Assembly (NCBI GenBank): GCA_902495525.1
Contig: CABUXL010000084.1
Coordinates: forward strand, 1-6,873
Direction: 5' to 3'
DNA from: an uncultured Collinsella sp.
GTDB lineage: Bacteria > Actinomycetota > Coriobacteriia > Coriobacteriales > Coriobacteriaceae
DNA length: 6,873 nt
How positions within the stretch are numbered: the first letter of the stretch is position 1; each line of letters begins with the position of its first letter. The translations under genes and the position numbers were made by a program. Shown piece by piece: positions 1 through 4,987 of this stretch. The notes under the pieces are model-generated. The model saw nothing but the letters and a program-made list of their open reading frames with translations, had not been told where the DNA came from and did not search any database.

Positions 1-503
1 CGGGGTCGCTGCTGTTGGGTTTCGCCTTGGGCTCCATCTCGCTGCTCAACGTGAGCCGCACCGCCGCGCTCACCTCACTCATCATCCCGCTCATCGTGGC
101 AGGCGTGCCCATCATCGACACGTTCAGCGCCATCGTGCGTCGCAAGCGCGCCCACATTAGCATCGGACAGGCCGACAAGGGCCACATCCACCACCGCCTC
201 ATTCAGGAGGGTTACAACCAAAAGCAGGCCGTGCTGCTCATCTACGCCTGGTGCATCATGCTTTCGGCCGGCGCCGCCGCGATCAATCAGGTCGAGGTGC
301 CCACGCGCGTGCTCATCTTTGTCGTGCTCGCCATTGGCTCGGCGGCCTTCGCCAAGCACCTGCACCTGTTTGAGCCCGTCTTGCGCCACCATTACAACAA
401 GCGCACACACGAGGACGAGCTGGTAACCCCCGACGACCCCGCCTTTAAACAGGAGGAGCAGGCAGCCGAGGAGCGCAAGGAGGAGCGCCACCACAGGCGC
501 TAG
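1..503 (+). CDS. WecA/TagO-type polyprenyl-phosphate HexNAc-1-phosphate transferase, 3' part (5' end outside window)
   Basis: This is the C-terminal 166 residues of a membrane glycosyltransferase of the MraY/WecA/TagO family. The family moves a sugar-1-phosphate from a UDP-sugar onto undecaprenyl phosphate, the first step for wall teichoic acid, O-antigen or other envelope glycans. The reading frame is open from base 3 and begins GSLLLGFALGS, matching the conserved SGS-LLLGF stretch of a transmembrane helix, so the true start lies upstream. Next come a hydrophobic helix ending VPIIDT, the basic loop SAIVRRKRAH, and the family's histidine box HIHHRL, followed by two more hydrophobic helices. 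The last 40 or so residues are soluble and strongly charged (HHYNKRTHEDEL to EERHHRR), probably a cytoplasmic tail. The stop is TAG at 501-503. The missing N-terminal part holds the DD motif, so the exact sugar specificity cannot be judged. Confidence 0.87.
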   Translation, partial: GSLLLGFALGSISLLNVSRTAALTSLIIPLIVAGVPIIDTFSAIVRRKRAHISIGQADKGHIHHRLIQEGYNQKQAVLLIYAWCIMLSAGAAAINQVEVPTRVLIFVVLAIGSAAFAKHLHLFEPVLRHHYNKRTHEDELVTPDDPAFKQEEQAAEERKEERHHRR

Positions 504-539
504 GTTTTATTGCCGAGGAAGTGACTCTTTGTTGCTGGC

Positions 540-562
540 CGCTCGCGACCTCGTCGCGAGCG
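540..562 (+). terminator. GC-rich hairpin after the glycosyltransferase gene, possible terminator
   Basis: CGCTCGCGAC (540-549) and GTCGCGAGCG (553-562) form a perfect 10-bp stem with a 3-nt loop, 37 bp after the stop codon. No T-run follows on the + strand (the next bases are CCGCATAG), so this is not a textbook intrinsic terminator. It may still pause transcription or protect the 3' end. The rest of the 504-663 spacer shows no promoter I would defend. Confidence 0.4.
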
Positions 563-663
563 CCGCATAGCCCTCGCCCTACCGGCACCTCACCCACTTG
601 CGCCCCACCCCTTTCAATAAACGCGTTATCATTTTGACCAATACGCATACGTTAGGAGCAATC

Positions 664-1713
664 ATGCCAAACGAGAACAGCTACGAAGTCGCGCTGCAAA
701 AGAGCAACGCCATTCGCGAGGGCTTGGCAAAGACGCCCGAGAAGTTCACCATGCTCACCGGCGACCGCCCGACCGGACGCTTGCACCTGGGTCACTACTT
801 CGGCACCCTCAAGGGCCGCGTTGAGCTGCAGAACATGGGCGCCAAGACCAACGTGCTCATCGCCGACTACCAGGTCATCACCGACCGCGACACCACCGAG
901 CATATCCAGGACAACGTGTACAACATGGTCATGGACTACCTTGCCTGCGGTATCGACCCCGACAAGACCATGATCTACGCACACTCCGCCGTGCCCGCCG
1001 CAAACCAGCTCATGCTGCCGTTCCTGTCGCTGGTGTCCGAGGCCGAGTTGGCGCGCAACCCCACGGTCAAGGCCGAGATGGAGGCCTCGGGCCACGAGCT
1101 CACCGGCCTTCTACTCACCTACCCGGTGCACCAGGCCTGCGACATTCTGTTCTGCAAGGGCAACGTGGTGCCGGTCGGTCGCGACCAGCTGCCGCACATC
1201 GAGCTCACCCGCACCATCGCACGCCGCTTTAACAACCGCTATGGCAAGGTATTTCCCGAGGTCGAAGCGCTGCTGTCCGAGACCCCGCTGCTGCCCGGCC
1301 TTGACGGTCGCAAGATGAGCAAGAGCTACGGCAACGCCATCAACATTTCGATGACCGCCGAGGAGACGGCCAAGCGCATCAAGAAGAGCCAGACCGACTC
1401 CGAGCGCATGATCACGTTTGATCCCGAGAATCGCCCCGGTGTGTCCGGCCTGCTTTCGACCGCTGCCATCTGCACTGGTCGTTCCGAGGTCGAGATTGCC
1501 GAGGAGATTGGCATGGGCGGCTCTGGCCAGCTCAAGAAGTACGTGACCGAGGCCGTCAACGAGTACTTCGCCCCGATCCGTGAACGTCGTCAGCGCTACG
1601 AGAACGATCTGGATTACGTCAAGGACGTGCTGCACGAGGGCAATCGCCGTGCCAACGAGATCGCCGAGCAGACCCTGGCAGAGGTTCAGGACGCCATGGG
1701 CATGGTGTACTAG
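664..1713 (+). CDS. trpS: Tryptophan--tRNA ligase (TrpRS)
   Basis: This class I aminoacyl-tRNA synthetase activates tryptophan with ATP and loads it on tRNA-Trp in the cytoplasm. The 349-residue length is normal for bacterial TrpRS. The N-terminal motif LTGDRPTGRLHLGHYFG (about residues 31-47) contains the HIGH-type signature HLGH at 41-44. The second signature is an exact KMSKS at 217-221, within LDGRKMSKSYGNAI. The TGDRPTG-LHLGH style marks the TrpRS branch common in Gram-positive bacteria rather than the E. coli GxQPSG-type. I chose ATG 664 because AGGAG (654-658) lies 5 nt ahead. A TTG start at 598 would add 22 residues lacking any family similarity and would have no good ribosome site. 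The stop is TAG at 1711-1713, followed by two hairpins. No T-box leader was recognised upstream. Confidence 0.97.
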   Translation: MPNENSYEVALQKSNAIREGLAKTPEKFTMLTGDRPTGRLHLGHYFGTLKGRVELQNMGAKTNVLIADYQVITDRDTTEHIQDNVYNMVMDYLACGIDPDKTMIYAHSAVPAANQLMLPFLSLVSEAELARNPTVKAEMEASGHELTGLLLTYPVHQACDILFCKGNVVPVGRDQLPHIELTRTIARRFNNRYGKVFPEVEALLSETPLLPGLDGRKMSKSYGNAINISMTAEETAKRIKKSQTDSERMITFDPENRPGVSGLLSTAAICTGRSEVEIAEEIGMGGSGQLKKYVTEAVNEYFAPIRERRQRYENDLDYVKDVLHEGNRRANEIAEQTLAEVQDAMGMVY

Positions 1714-1738
1714 GCAAAGCGCTTTCGCACAACATAGA

Positions 1739-1760
1739 CGGTGAGGCTGAATCCTCACCG
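1739..1760 (+). terminator. First of two hairpins downstream of trpS
   Basis: CGGTGAGG (1739-1746) and CCTCACCG (1753-1760) form a perfect 8-bp stem with a 6-nt loop (CTGAAT), 25 bp after the trpS stop. The following bases AAACAGG contain no T-run. It is probably part of a tandem 3'-end structure with the longer hairpin at 1766-1807. Confidence 0.45.
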
Positions 1761-1765
1761 AAACA

Positions 1766-1807
1766 GGAACAGGCCCGCTGGCAGTTAGTTGCCAGCGGGC
1801 CTGTTCC
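1766..1807 (+). terminator. Perfect 18-bp stem hairpin downstream of trpS, probable terminator
   Basis: The arms at 1766-1783 (GGAACAGGCCCGCTGGCA) and 1790-1807 are exact reverse complements over 18 bp, with the 6-nt loop GTTAGT. It stands 52 bp after the trpS stop, in the convergent trpS/MGMT spacer, so transcription could arrive from either side. A T-run is missing on both strands. Termination is therefore likely from position and stem strength but is not proven by a canonical tail. It could also be a chromosomal palindromic repeat. Confidence 0.5.
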
Positions 1808-1991
1808 CGAAGTACACCGTTGAATCGCACAGAGGGGAGGAATGCGAATCAAACTCAACAGGGCAGGCTTTTTCATCGCCTATTGCCTGCTCCGTTGCTG
1901 AAACCAATATAGTTCACCGTGGTTTACTTTCTAGCGCCAATATGCACCGCCATACCTTCTCCATAAGTTAGCTCTGGTAAACCTGCAACGG
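1808..1991. other. Non-coding spacer between trpS hairpins and repeat copy 1
   Basis: I find no convincing gene here. The only suggestive item is a 19-codon frame at 1842-1901 (MRIKLNRAGFFIAYCLLRC), preceded by the purine-rich GAGGGGAGGA, which is unusually close to the ATG. It could be a chance frame, a tiny hydrophobic peptide, or the stump of a decayed gene. An open frame at 1789-1971 begins inside the trpS hairpin and has no plausible protein character. A weak 7-bp inverted pair GGTTTAC / GTAAACC lies near 1921 and 1977. Confidence 0.35.
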
Positions 1992-2032
1992 AAAACCACC
2001 ACAAAGGGGACAGGCACCTTTGTGGTGGTTTT
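1992..2032 (+). repeat. Palindromic intergenic repeat, copy 1
   Basis: AAAACCACCACAAAGG (1992-2007) and CCTTTGTGGTGGTTTT (2017-2032) are perfect 16-bp arms around the 9-nt loop GGACAGGCA. This is one of four near-identical copies in the window. It lies 16 bp beyond the stop codon of the - strand MGMT-family gene. Each arm is flanked by an A/T tract, so an RNA from either strand would form a hairpin followed by four Us. The orientation, defined by the loop, matches copy 3. Confidence 0.9.
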
Positions 2033-2048
2033 GGCCACGGCAGAGCCG

Positions 2049-2372
2049 CTAGAGCCCTGCTGGCCAGCGACAGGCGGCCAAGTCGACGTACATGGGATCG
2101 GTAAACGTCACGCCCTCCCCCATTAAGAGCTCACGCTGAGCATCGGGACCGCCAAAAGCAAAACCCTCGCATATGCGCCCGTCGGCAAACACCACGCGTT
2201 GACAGGGAATCTCGCCGGGGCGCGGATTGCCATGCAGGGCATACCCCACGTACCGCGCACTTCGTGGACGACCGGCAAGCAGCGCCACCTGACCATACGT
2301 GGCGACCATCCCCTCAGGGATCTGCTCGACTACCTCGTACACCCGCTCAAAAAAGCCCTCAGACGCCAACAT
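2049..2372 (-). CDS. MGMT-family protein, stand-alone alkyltransferase-like DNA-binding domain with catalytic Cys
   Basis: This 107-residue protein corresponds to the C-terminal domain of O6-alkylguanine-DNA alkyltransferases, which bind DNA, flip out the damaged guanine and accept the alkyl group on a cysteine. Visible family features are the conserved tyrosine in ATYGQVA (Tyr26), the recognition-helix segment RPRSARYVGYAL with the presumed arginine finger Arg40, the active-site motif PCQRVV (Cys57), and a C-terminal E-G (Glu86). The usual motif is PCHRV. Here the histidine is Gln58, although Cys is kept, unlike true ATL proteins where Cys is replaced (often by Trp). The N-terminal domain of Ogt/Ada is absent, as in ATLs. 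ATG at 2372 is preceded by AAAGGAG with only 3 nt spacing. The gene follows degV on the same strand across a 76-bp gap filled mainly by repeat copy 2, and repeat copy 1 follows it. Confidence 0.88.
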   Translation of the reverse strand: MLASEGFFERVYEVVEQIPEGMVATYGQVALLAGRPRSARYVGYALHGNPRPGEIPCQRVVFADGRICEGFAFGGPDAQRELLMGEGVTFTDPMYVDLAACRWPAGL

Positions 2373-2398
2373 GCGCTCCTTTCAACCGACACCAGCAT

Positions 2399-2438
2399 AA
2401 ACCACCACAAAGGTGCCTGTCCCCTTTGTGGTGGTTTT
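2399..2438 (-). repeat. Palindromic intergenic repeat, copy 2 (inverted relative to copy 1)
   Basis: The arms at 2399-2413 and 2423-2437 pair perfectly over 15 bp, and the right arm keeps a 16th T at 2438. The loop on the + strand is TGCCTGTCC, the reverse complement of the copy 1 loop, so this copy is in the opposite orientation. It lies 10 bp beyond the degV stop codon and fills most of the gap to the MGMT start, leaving only 26 bp for a separate promoter. Confidence 0.9.
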
Positions 2439-2448
2439 GACCGGAAAG

Positions 2449-3303
2449 CTAGTTGGCGGGGCGGAAGAAGGCTACGGCTACGGCGCCGGGACCTACGTGG
2501 GTGCCGATGGTGGCGCCGATGGTATGGATGGGAAGCTCGCTTTCGGCATGGCCAGCCCACAGAGCGGCGCTGTCCTCGATGTACTTCTTGAGCACCGCGT
2601 CCGATAGACCCGTATAGCCGAGCGCCAGCGGCATGGAAAAGTCGACGCCGCCCGCCTGCTCGACCTTCTGGTTCAACAGGTTTCGACCGTTTTTGGAACC
2701 GCGCGCCTTGCCCAACTGCACGATGAGGCCGTCCTCGGCGGCCACGACCGGCTTCACGTTGAGCAGCGTGCCCACAGCGCCCGCCGCGGCAGACAGACGG
2801 CCTCCGCGCACCAGGTACTCCAGTGTCTCGAGCAGGCCGATAACCACCACACGGTCGCGCACGGCCTCGACCGCCGCCGCGATCTGGGCCGCACTACGGC
2901 CATCATCCACCAAGCGCAGCGCATACTCGACCAGCACGCGCTCGCCCAGGGTGACGTTGTTGCTATCCACCACATGCACGTCGCCGCCCGGCGCCTCGGC
3001 AAGTGCGGTGCGGGCGCTCTGATTGGTGCCCGAAAGCTTGGCGCCCACGGTAATAATCACCGCCTCGTCGCCGGCCTCACGCGCCTCAGCAATCGCCTGC
3101 GAAAAGGCGTACGGGTTGACCTGACCGGTCTTGGGCAGCTCATCGCGCTCCACGAGCATCTCGTAAAAGCGCTGGTGATCGATGTCGATGCCATCCATGT
3201 ACACATCGGTGCCAAAGGTGACGGACAGCGGCAGAACGCGCAGAGCGGGGTGCTCCGCCGGAGACATATCGCTGGCGGAATCGGTAATAATGCGGACGGA
3301 CAT
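2449..3303 (-). CDS. DegV family (FakB-like) fatty-acid-binding protein
   Basis: DegV/FakB proteins bind a fatty acid and present it to the kinase FakA, which makes acyl-phosphate for phospholipid synthesis from exogenous or recycled fatty acids. The 284-residue length is typical. Family blocks appear in order: TDSASD at 7-12, KTGQVNP at 58-64 (often KTSQPSP), SGTNQSA at 91-97, LETLEYLVRGGRL at 158-170, LLNVKPV at 180-186 and IGTHVGPGAV near the end (266-275). ATG 3303 is chosen because AAAGGA lies 6 nt ahead and the protein then begins SVRIITDSASD as family members do; a frame extension to 3348 lacks similarity. marR lies 119 bp upstream on the same strand. The fatty acid role is family knowledge. 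No fakA partner is visible in this window. Confidence 0.93.
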   Translation of the reverse strand: MSVRIITDSASDMSPAEHPALRVLPLSVTFGTDVYMDGIDIDHQRFYEMLVERDELPKTGQVNPYAFSQAIAEAREAGDEAVIITVGAKLSGTNQSARTALAEAPGGDVHVVDSNNVTLGERVLVEYALRLVDDGRSAAQIAAAVEAVRDRVVVIGLLETLEYLVRGGRLSAAAGAVGTLLNVKPVVAAEDGLIVQLGKARGSKNGRNLLNQKVEQAGGVDFSMPLALGYTGLSDAVLKKYIEDSAALWAGHAESELPIHTIGATIGTHVGPGAVAVAFFRPAN

Positions 3304-3334
3304 AGCGAATCCTTTCTTGCGCAGGTCTCGCGCA

Positions 3335-3357
3335 GGGAATTTTGACAAAAATATCCC
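3335..3357. promoter_or_regulatory. AT-rich imperfect palindrome ahead of degV, candidate MarR operator
   Basis: GGGAATTTT (3335-3343), then GAC, then AAAAATATCCC (3347-3357) form an inverted repeat disturbed only by extra bases in the right half. It lies 31 bp upstream of the degV start and downstream of the marR stop. Its size and AT-rich core suit a dimeric winged-helix regulator, and it overlaps the candidate -10 box. The site is inferred from pattern only. Confidence 0.4.
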
Positions 3358-3377
3358 GGCACGGCATGCGCGCTCAA
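3348..3377 (-). promoter_or_regulatory. Candidate degV promoter
   Basis: Reading the - strand, TTGAGC (3377-3372) and TATTTT (3353-3348) stand 18 bp apart, each matching four of six positions of the sigma-A consensus. A start near 3341 would leave a leader of about 40 nt to the degV ATG. The match is moderate, and read-through from marR is an alternative. Confidence 0.3.
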
Positions 3378-3422
3378 ACGGGACGATGCAATTGTTGGCT
3401 GAAAGCTAGCGCCAGCGCGGCT

Positions 3423-3872
3423 CTAGATCTCGCGCAGAGTGTTGAGAATCGTACGCAGCGACGCGTACATCTGCTCGCGCTGCTCCACGCCCATGGCCTT
3501 ACCGGTGGTGTCGAGAACTTCGCGAATGATGCGATCGGCCTCGCTCATGCTCTCGCCGCCCAGGGCAGTCAGGCGCACCGGGGCACGGTACTTGACGGCA
3601 GCATCGCCCGAGTCGTCGACCTCGACGTAGCCGCCTTCCTCCAGATGTGCCAGTGTGCGCGAAACGGCGGCACGGGTAACGCCGGCCATGCGGGCGAGGT
3701 CGGCGCCAGTCAGGCCGTCCTTGCTGCGCTCAAGATAGTACAGGCACATGACGTCGGAGCCCTTAAGGCCCAGCCTTGCACCTTCGGACGTCTTGATACG
3801 CTGAATCTCCTTGTAGAGCCCGCTGATCAGTCCGACAAAATCCTCAAAACGTGTCTCGTCGTTCTGCTGCAT
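3423..3872 (-). CDS. MarR family winged-helix transcriptional regulator
   Basis: This 149-residue protein has the MarR layout: an N-terminal helix for dimerisation (about 8-30), a winged helix-turn-helix, then C-terminal dimer helices (about 107-149). The DNA-reading part is clear at about 54-86, with LTGADLARMAG followed by the recognition helix VTRAAVSRTLAHLEEGGYVE, then a wing rich in Asp and Gly (DDSGDAAVKY). Such proteins usually repress their own or adjacent genes and release DNA on ligand binding. ATG 3872 is the only reasonable start; the nearest purine-rich site (AAAGG, 3889-3885) is 12 nt away, longer than ideal. degV follows 119 bp downstream, with a palindrome between them. MarR proteins such as FabT control lipid synthesis in Firmicutes, so a link with the DegV neighbour is plausible but unproven. 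The ligand is unknown. Confidence 0.92.
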   Translation of the reverse strand: MQQNDETRFEDFVGLISGLYKEIQRIKTSEGARLGLKGSDVMCLYYLERSKDGLTGADLARMAGVTRAAVSRTLAHLEEGGYVEVDDSGDAAVKYRAPVRLTALGGESMSEADRIIREVLDTTGKAMGVEQREQMYASLRTILNTLREI

Positions 3873-3946
3873 GGGAGACGACCGCCTTTCGCTTGCATGA
3901 TGCTAACGGGTAAACATCTTAGCCGCATGTCCGGACCCCCATACCC

Positions 3947-3962
3947 AAATATCCCAATTGTT
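3947..3962. promoter_or_regulatory. Sequence block upstream of marR shared in pieces with the degV upstream region
   Basis: AAATATCCCAATTGTT stands 75 bp upstream of the marR start. Its first nine bases recur at 3349-3357, inside the palindrome ahead of degV. Its last eight (CAATTGTT) recur at 3389-3396. This could mark a shared regulator-binding site, or be chance between two short AT-rich stretches. The rest of 3873-3976 shows no clear promoter. Confidence 0.25.
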
Positions 3963-3976
3963 AACCCATCAACATA

Positions 3977-4016
3977 AAAACCACCACAAAGGGGACAGGC
4001 ACCTTTGTGGTGGTTT
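3977..4016 (+). repeat. Palindromic intergenic repeat, copy 3
   Basis: The left arm 3977-3992 (16 nt) faces the right arm 4002-4016 (15 nt, losing the last T), giving a perfect 15-bp stem around the loop GGACAGGCA. The orientation is as in copy 1. It lies 26 bp beyond the B3/B4 gene's stop. In the direction of that gene it ends in a run of five Ts, the best terminator-like tail of the four copies. Confidence 0.9.
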
Positions 4017-4042
4017 GGGGCATCAATAGGTTCTAGGCGCCG

Positions 4043-4762
4043 CTACAGCTCCACGCAGGGATTGTCACGGGTCACTAGGGTCTTAACGACGACCGTCGCT
4101 CCCAGATAGCGCTCGAGCAGCTCGGCCAAGCGATCGATGGCGGCCTGGCAATCCCCCATCCGCTCGGGCTCCACGCACTCAATCGCCAGAAATGCGTCCG
4201 CCGAATCATCGGACAGCGCCGTGCGAACGCCGTCGCGCCAGTTCCAGCAACGGCACACGGCGCCCACATCATCGATATAGGCAAGCTCACCGGGCAGCGT
4301 CGGATCATCTGCCTCCTCGTCAAGTGGCAAGAACGCGTCGCCGCCGTCGGTCACCGCCAGGCGCAGATTGCCCTCAATAGCATGCAAATCTTCGCCGCCA
4401 ACGGGCAACGCATAAGTCAACGAAATCGTGTTGTAGATATCCACCGCCGGTGTGATATGACCGACCGGCTTACCCTTGAGCACGCGCTTGAGCAAGTTCT
4501 CGATCGAACAGCGGGCGCCCTTTTTAGTCTTGAACATCCGGTACGCGTCACGCCAAGCCTTGACCGGCGCGTTCTCGCTGATGGTATCGCTGGTCAGGTG
4601 GCGCTCCGCATCGATGTTGGCGCGGTCAAGCAGCGCGGCGATTGCATCCACGTCCTCCTGGGGAATCTGAGCCGCGGGCTTCATGCCCTTTACGACCACG
4701 ACGCCGACCGCCGCCTGCGGAAACAGCTCCCAAAACGAATTCTCGGCAACAAAGCTCTTCAT
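4043..4762 (-). CDS. Stand-alone B3/B4 domain protein (PheT B3/B4-like, COG3382 type)
   Basis: This 239-residue protein resembles the B3/B4 module of the phenylalanyl-tRNA synthetase beta subunit, which in PheRS carries the editing site that clears mischarged Tyr-tRNA-Phe. Free-standing relatives are widespread but their role is not settled; tRNA or amino-acid editing is one idea. The core shows family blocks: FKTKKGARCSIENLLKR (78-94), TPAVDIYNTISLTYALPVGG (104-123), DLHAIEGNLRLA (125-136), a GELAYIDD stretch (158-165) and CRCWNWRDG (170-178). ATG 4762 is preceded by GGGAG with 5 nt spacing; a TTG nine codons upstream has no such site. The rest of the synthetase (tRNA-anticodon and catalytic-like domains) is absent, so this is not a broken pheT. 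Repeats 3 and 4 bracket the gene, and a promoter plus terminator-like leader precede it. Confidence 0.88.
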   Translation of the reverse strand: MKSFVAENSFWELFPQAAVGVVVVKGMKPAAQIPQEDVDAIAALLDRANIDAERHLTSDTISENAPVKAWRDAYRMFKTKKGARCSIENLLKRVLKGKPVGHITPAVDIYNTISLTYALPVGGEDLHAIEGNLRLAVTDGGDAFLPLDEEADDPTLPGELAYIDDVGAVCRCWNWRDGVRTALSDDSADAFLAIECVEPERMGDCQAAIDRLAELLERYLGATVVVKTLVTRDNPCVEL

Positions 4763-4800
4763 ACGTGCTCCCTTCACGATTCGCGCCAACGCGAGCGCCT

Positions 4801-4862
4801 AAACAAAAAGCGCCCTCACGGCGGCCACCTTCAAAGTCCTACGGTGCCGCCACAAGAGCGCT
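4801..4862 (-). terminator. Intrinsic terminator in the leader of the B3/B4 gene, possible attenuator
   Basis: On the - strand AGCGCTC (4862-4856) pairs with GGGCGCT (4815-4809), with one G-U pair. Inside it, GGCGGC (4851-4846) pairs perfectly with GCCGCC (4825-4820), and ACC/GGT extends the stem past a single-base bulge. TTTTTGTTT follows at 4809-4801. This is a convincing rho-independent terminator for leftward transcription, ending 38 bp before the B3/B4 start codon. It either ends pckA transcripts or gates entry into the B3/B4 gene. Confidence 0.75.
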
Positions 4863-4868
4863 TACGCT

Positions 4869-4890
4869 GTCCCCATCCGGAGAAGGGGAC
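4869..4890. repeat. Small hairpin with GTCCCC/GGGGAC arms in the B3/B4 leader
   Basis: GTCCCC (4869-4874) and GGGGAC (4885-4890) form a 6-bp stem around a 10-nt loop holding the palindrome TCCGGA. It lies just ahead of the terminator on the - strand and could be the first helix of a structured leader. The GGGGAC word also occurs in the palindromic repeats. Confidence 0.4.
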
Positions 4891-4904
4891 GATATGTCAG
4901 GCGT

Positions 4905-4933
4905 ATTGTAACCCGAGTCATCCACGCGAGCAA
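4905..4933 (-). promoter_or_regulatory. Candidate promoter of the B3/B4 gene
   Basis: Reading the - strand, TTGCTC (4933-4928) and TACAAT (4910-4905, five of six to TATAAT) are exactly 17 bp apart. The -35 box takes its first two bases from the edge of repeat copy 4. A start near 4898 would give a leader of about 135 nt containing the hairpin and the terminator above. Confidence 0.4.
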
Positions 4934-4972
4934 AACCACCACAAAGGTGCCTGTCCCCTTTGTGGTGCTTTT
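4932..4972 (-). repeat. Palindromic intergenic repeat, copy 4 (inverted, one arm mismatch)
   Basis: The arms 4932-4947 and 4957-4972 pair over 16 positions with one C-C mismatch (4936 against 4968). The + strand loop is TGCCTGTCC, so the orientation is as in copy 2. It lies 15 bp beyond the pckA stop. The single substitution at 4968 makes this the most diverged copy. Confidence 0.88.
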
Positions 4973-4987
4973 GGGTCTGAGGCGACG

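Noticed and set aside
598..663. Longer trpS start at TTG 598
   Set aside because: The extra 22 residues have no family similarity and no ribosome site, while ATG 664 has AGGAG 5 nt ahead.
1789..1971. 60-codon + strand frame after trpS
   Set aside because: It begins inside the right arm of the trpS hairpin, overlaps spacer DNA and shows no protein-like features.
2049..2372. True ATL (cysteine-free alkyltransferase-like) assignment
   Set aside because: The motif retains cysteine (PCQRVV), whereas ATLs replace it, so a broader MGMT-family call is safer.
4043..4762. B3/B4 gene as a truncated pheT pseudogene
   Set aside because: It has its own start, ribosome site and intact 239-codon frame matching the free-standing family length, with no pheS or other pheT domains nearby.
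4801..4898. T-box riboswitch ahead of the B3/B4 gene (GGCGGCACCG resembles part of the T-box sequence)
   Set aside because: The tRNA-end-binding UGGN is altered to CGGC, the surrounding consensus is absent and the leader is short with no clear stem I. The match is explained by the terminator arm.
1992..4972. CRISPR-like array from the four short palindromic repeats
   Set aside because: The copies are hundreds of bases apart, separated by whole genes, and alternate in orientation; there are no regular spacers.
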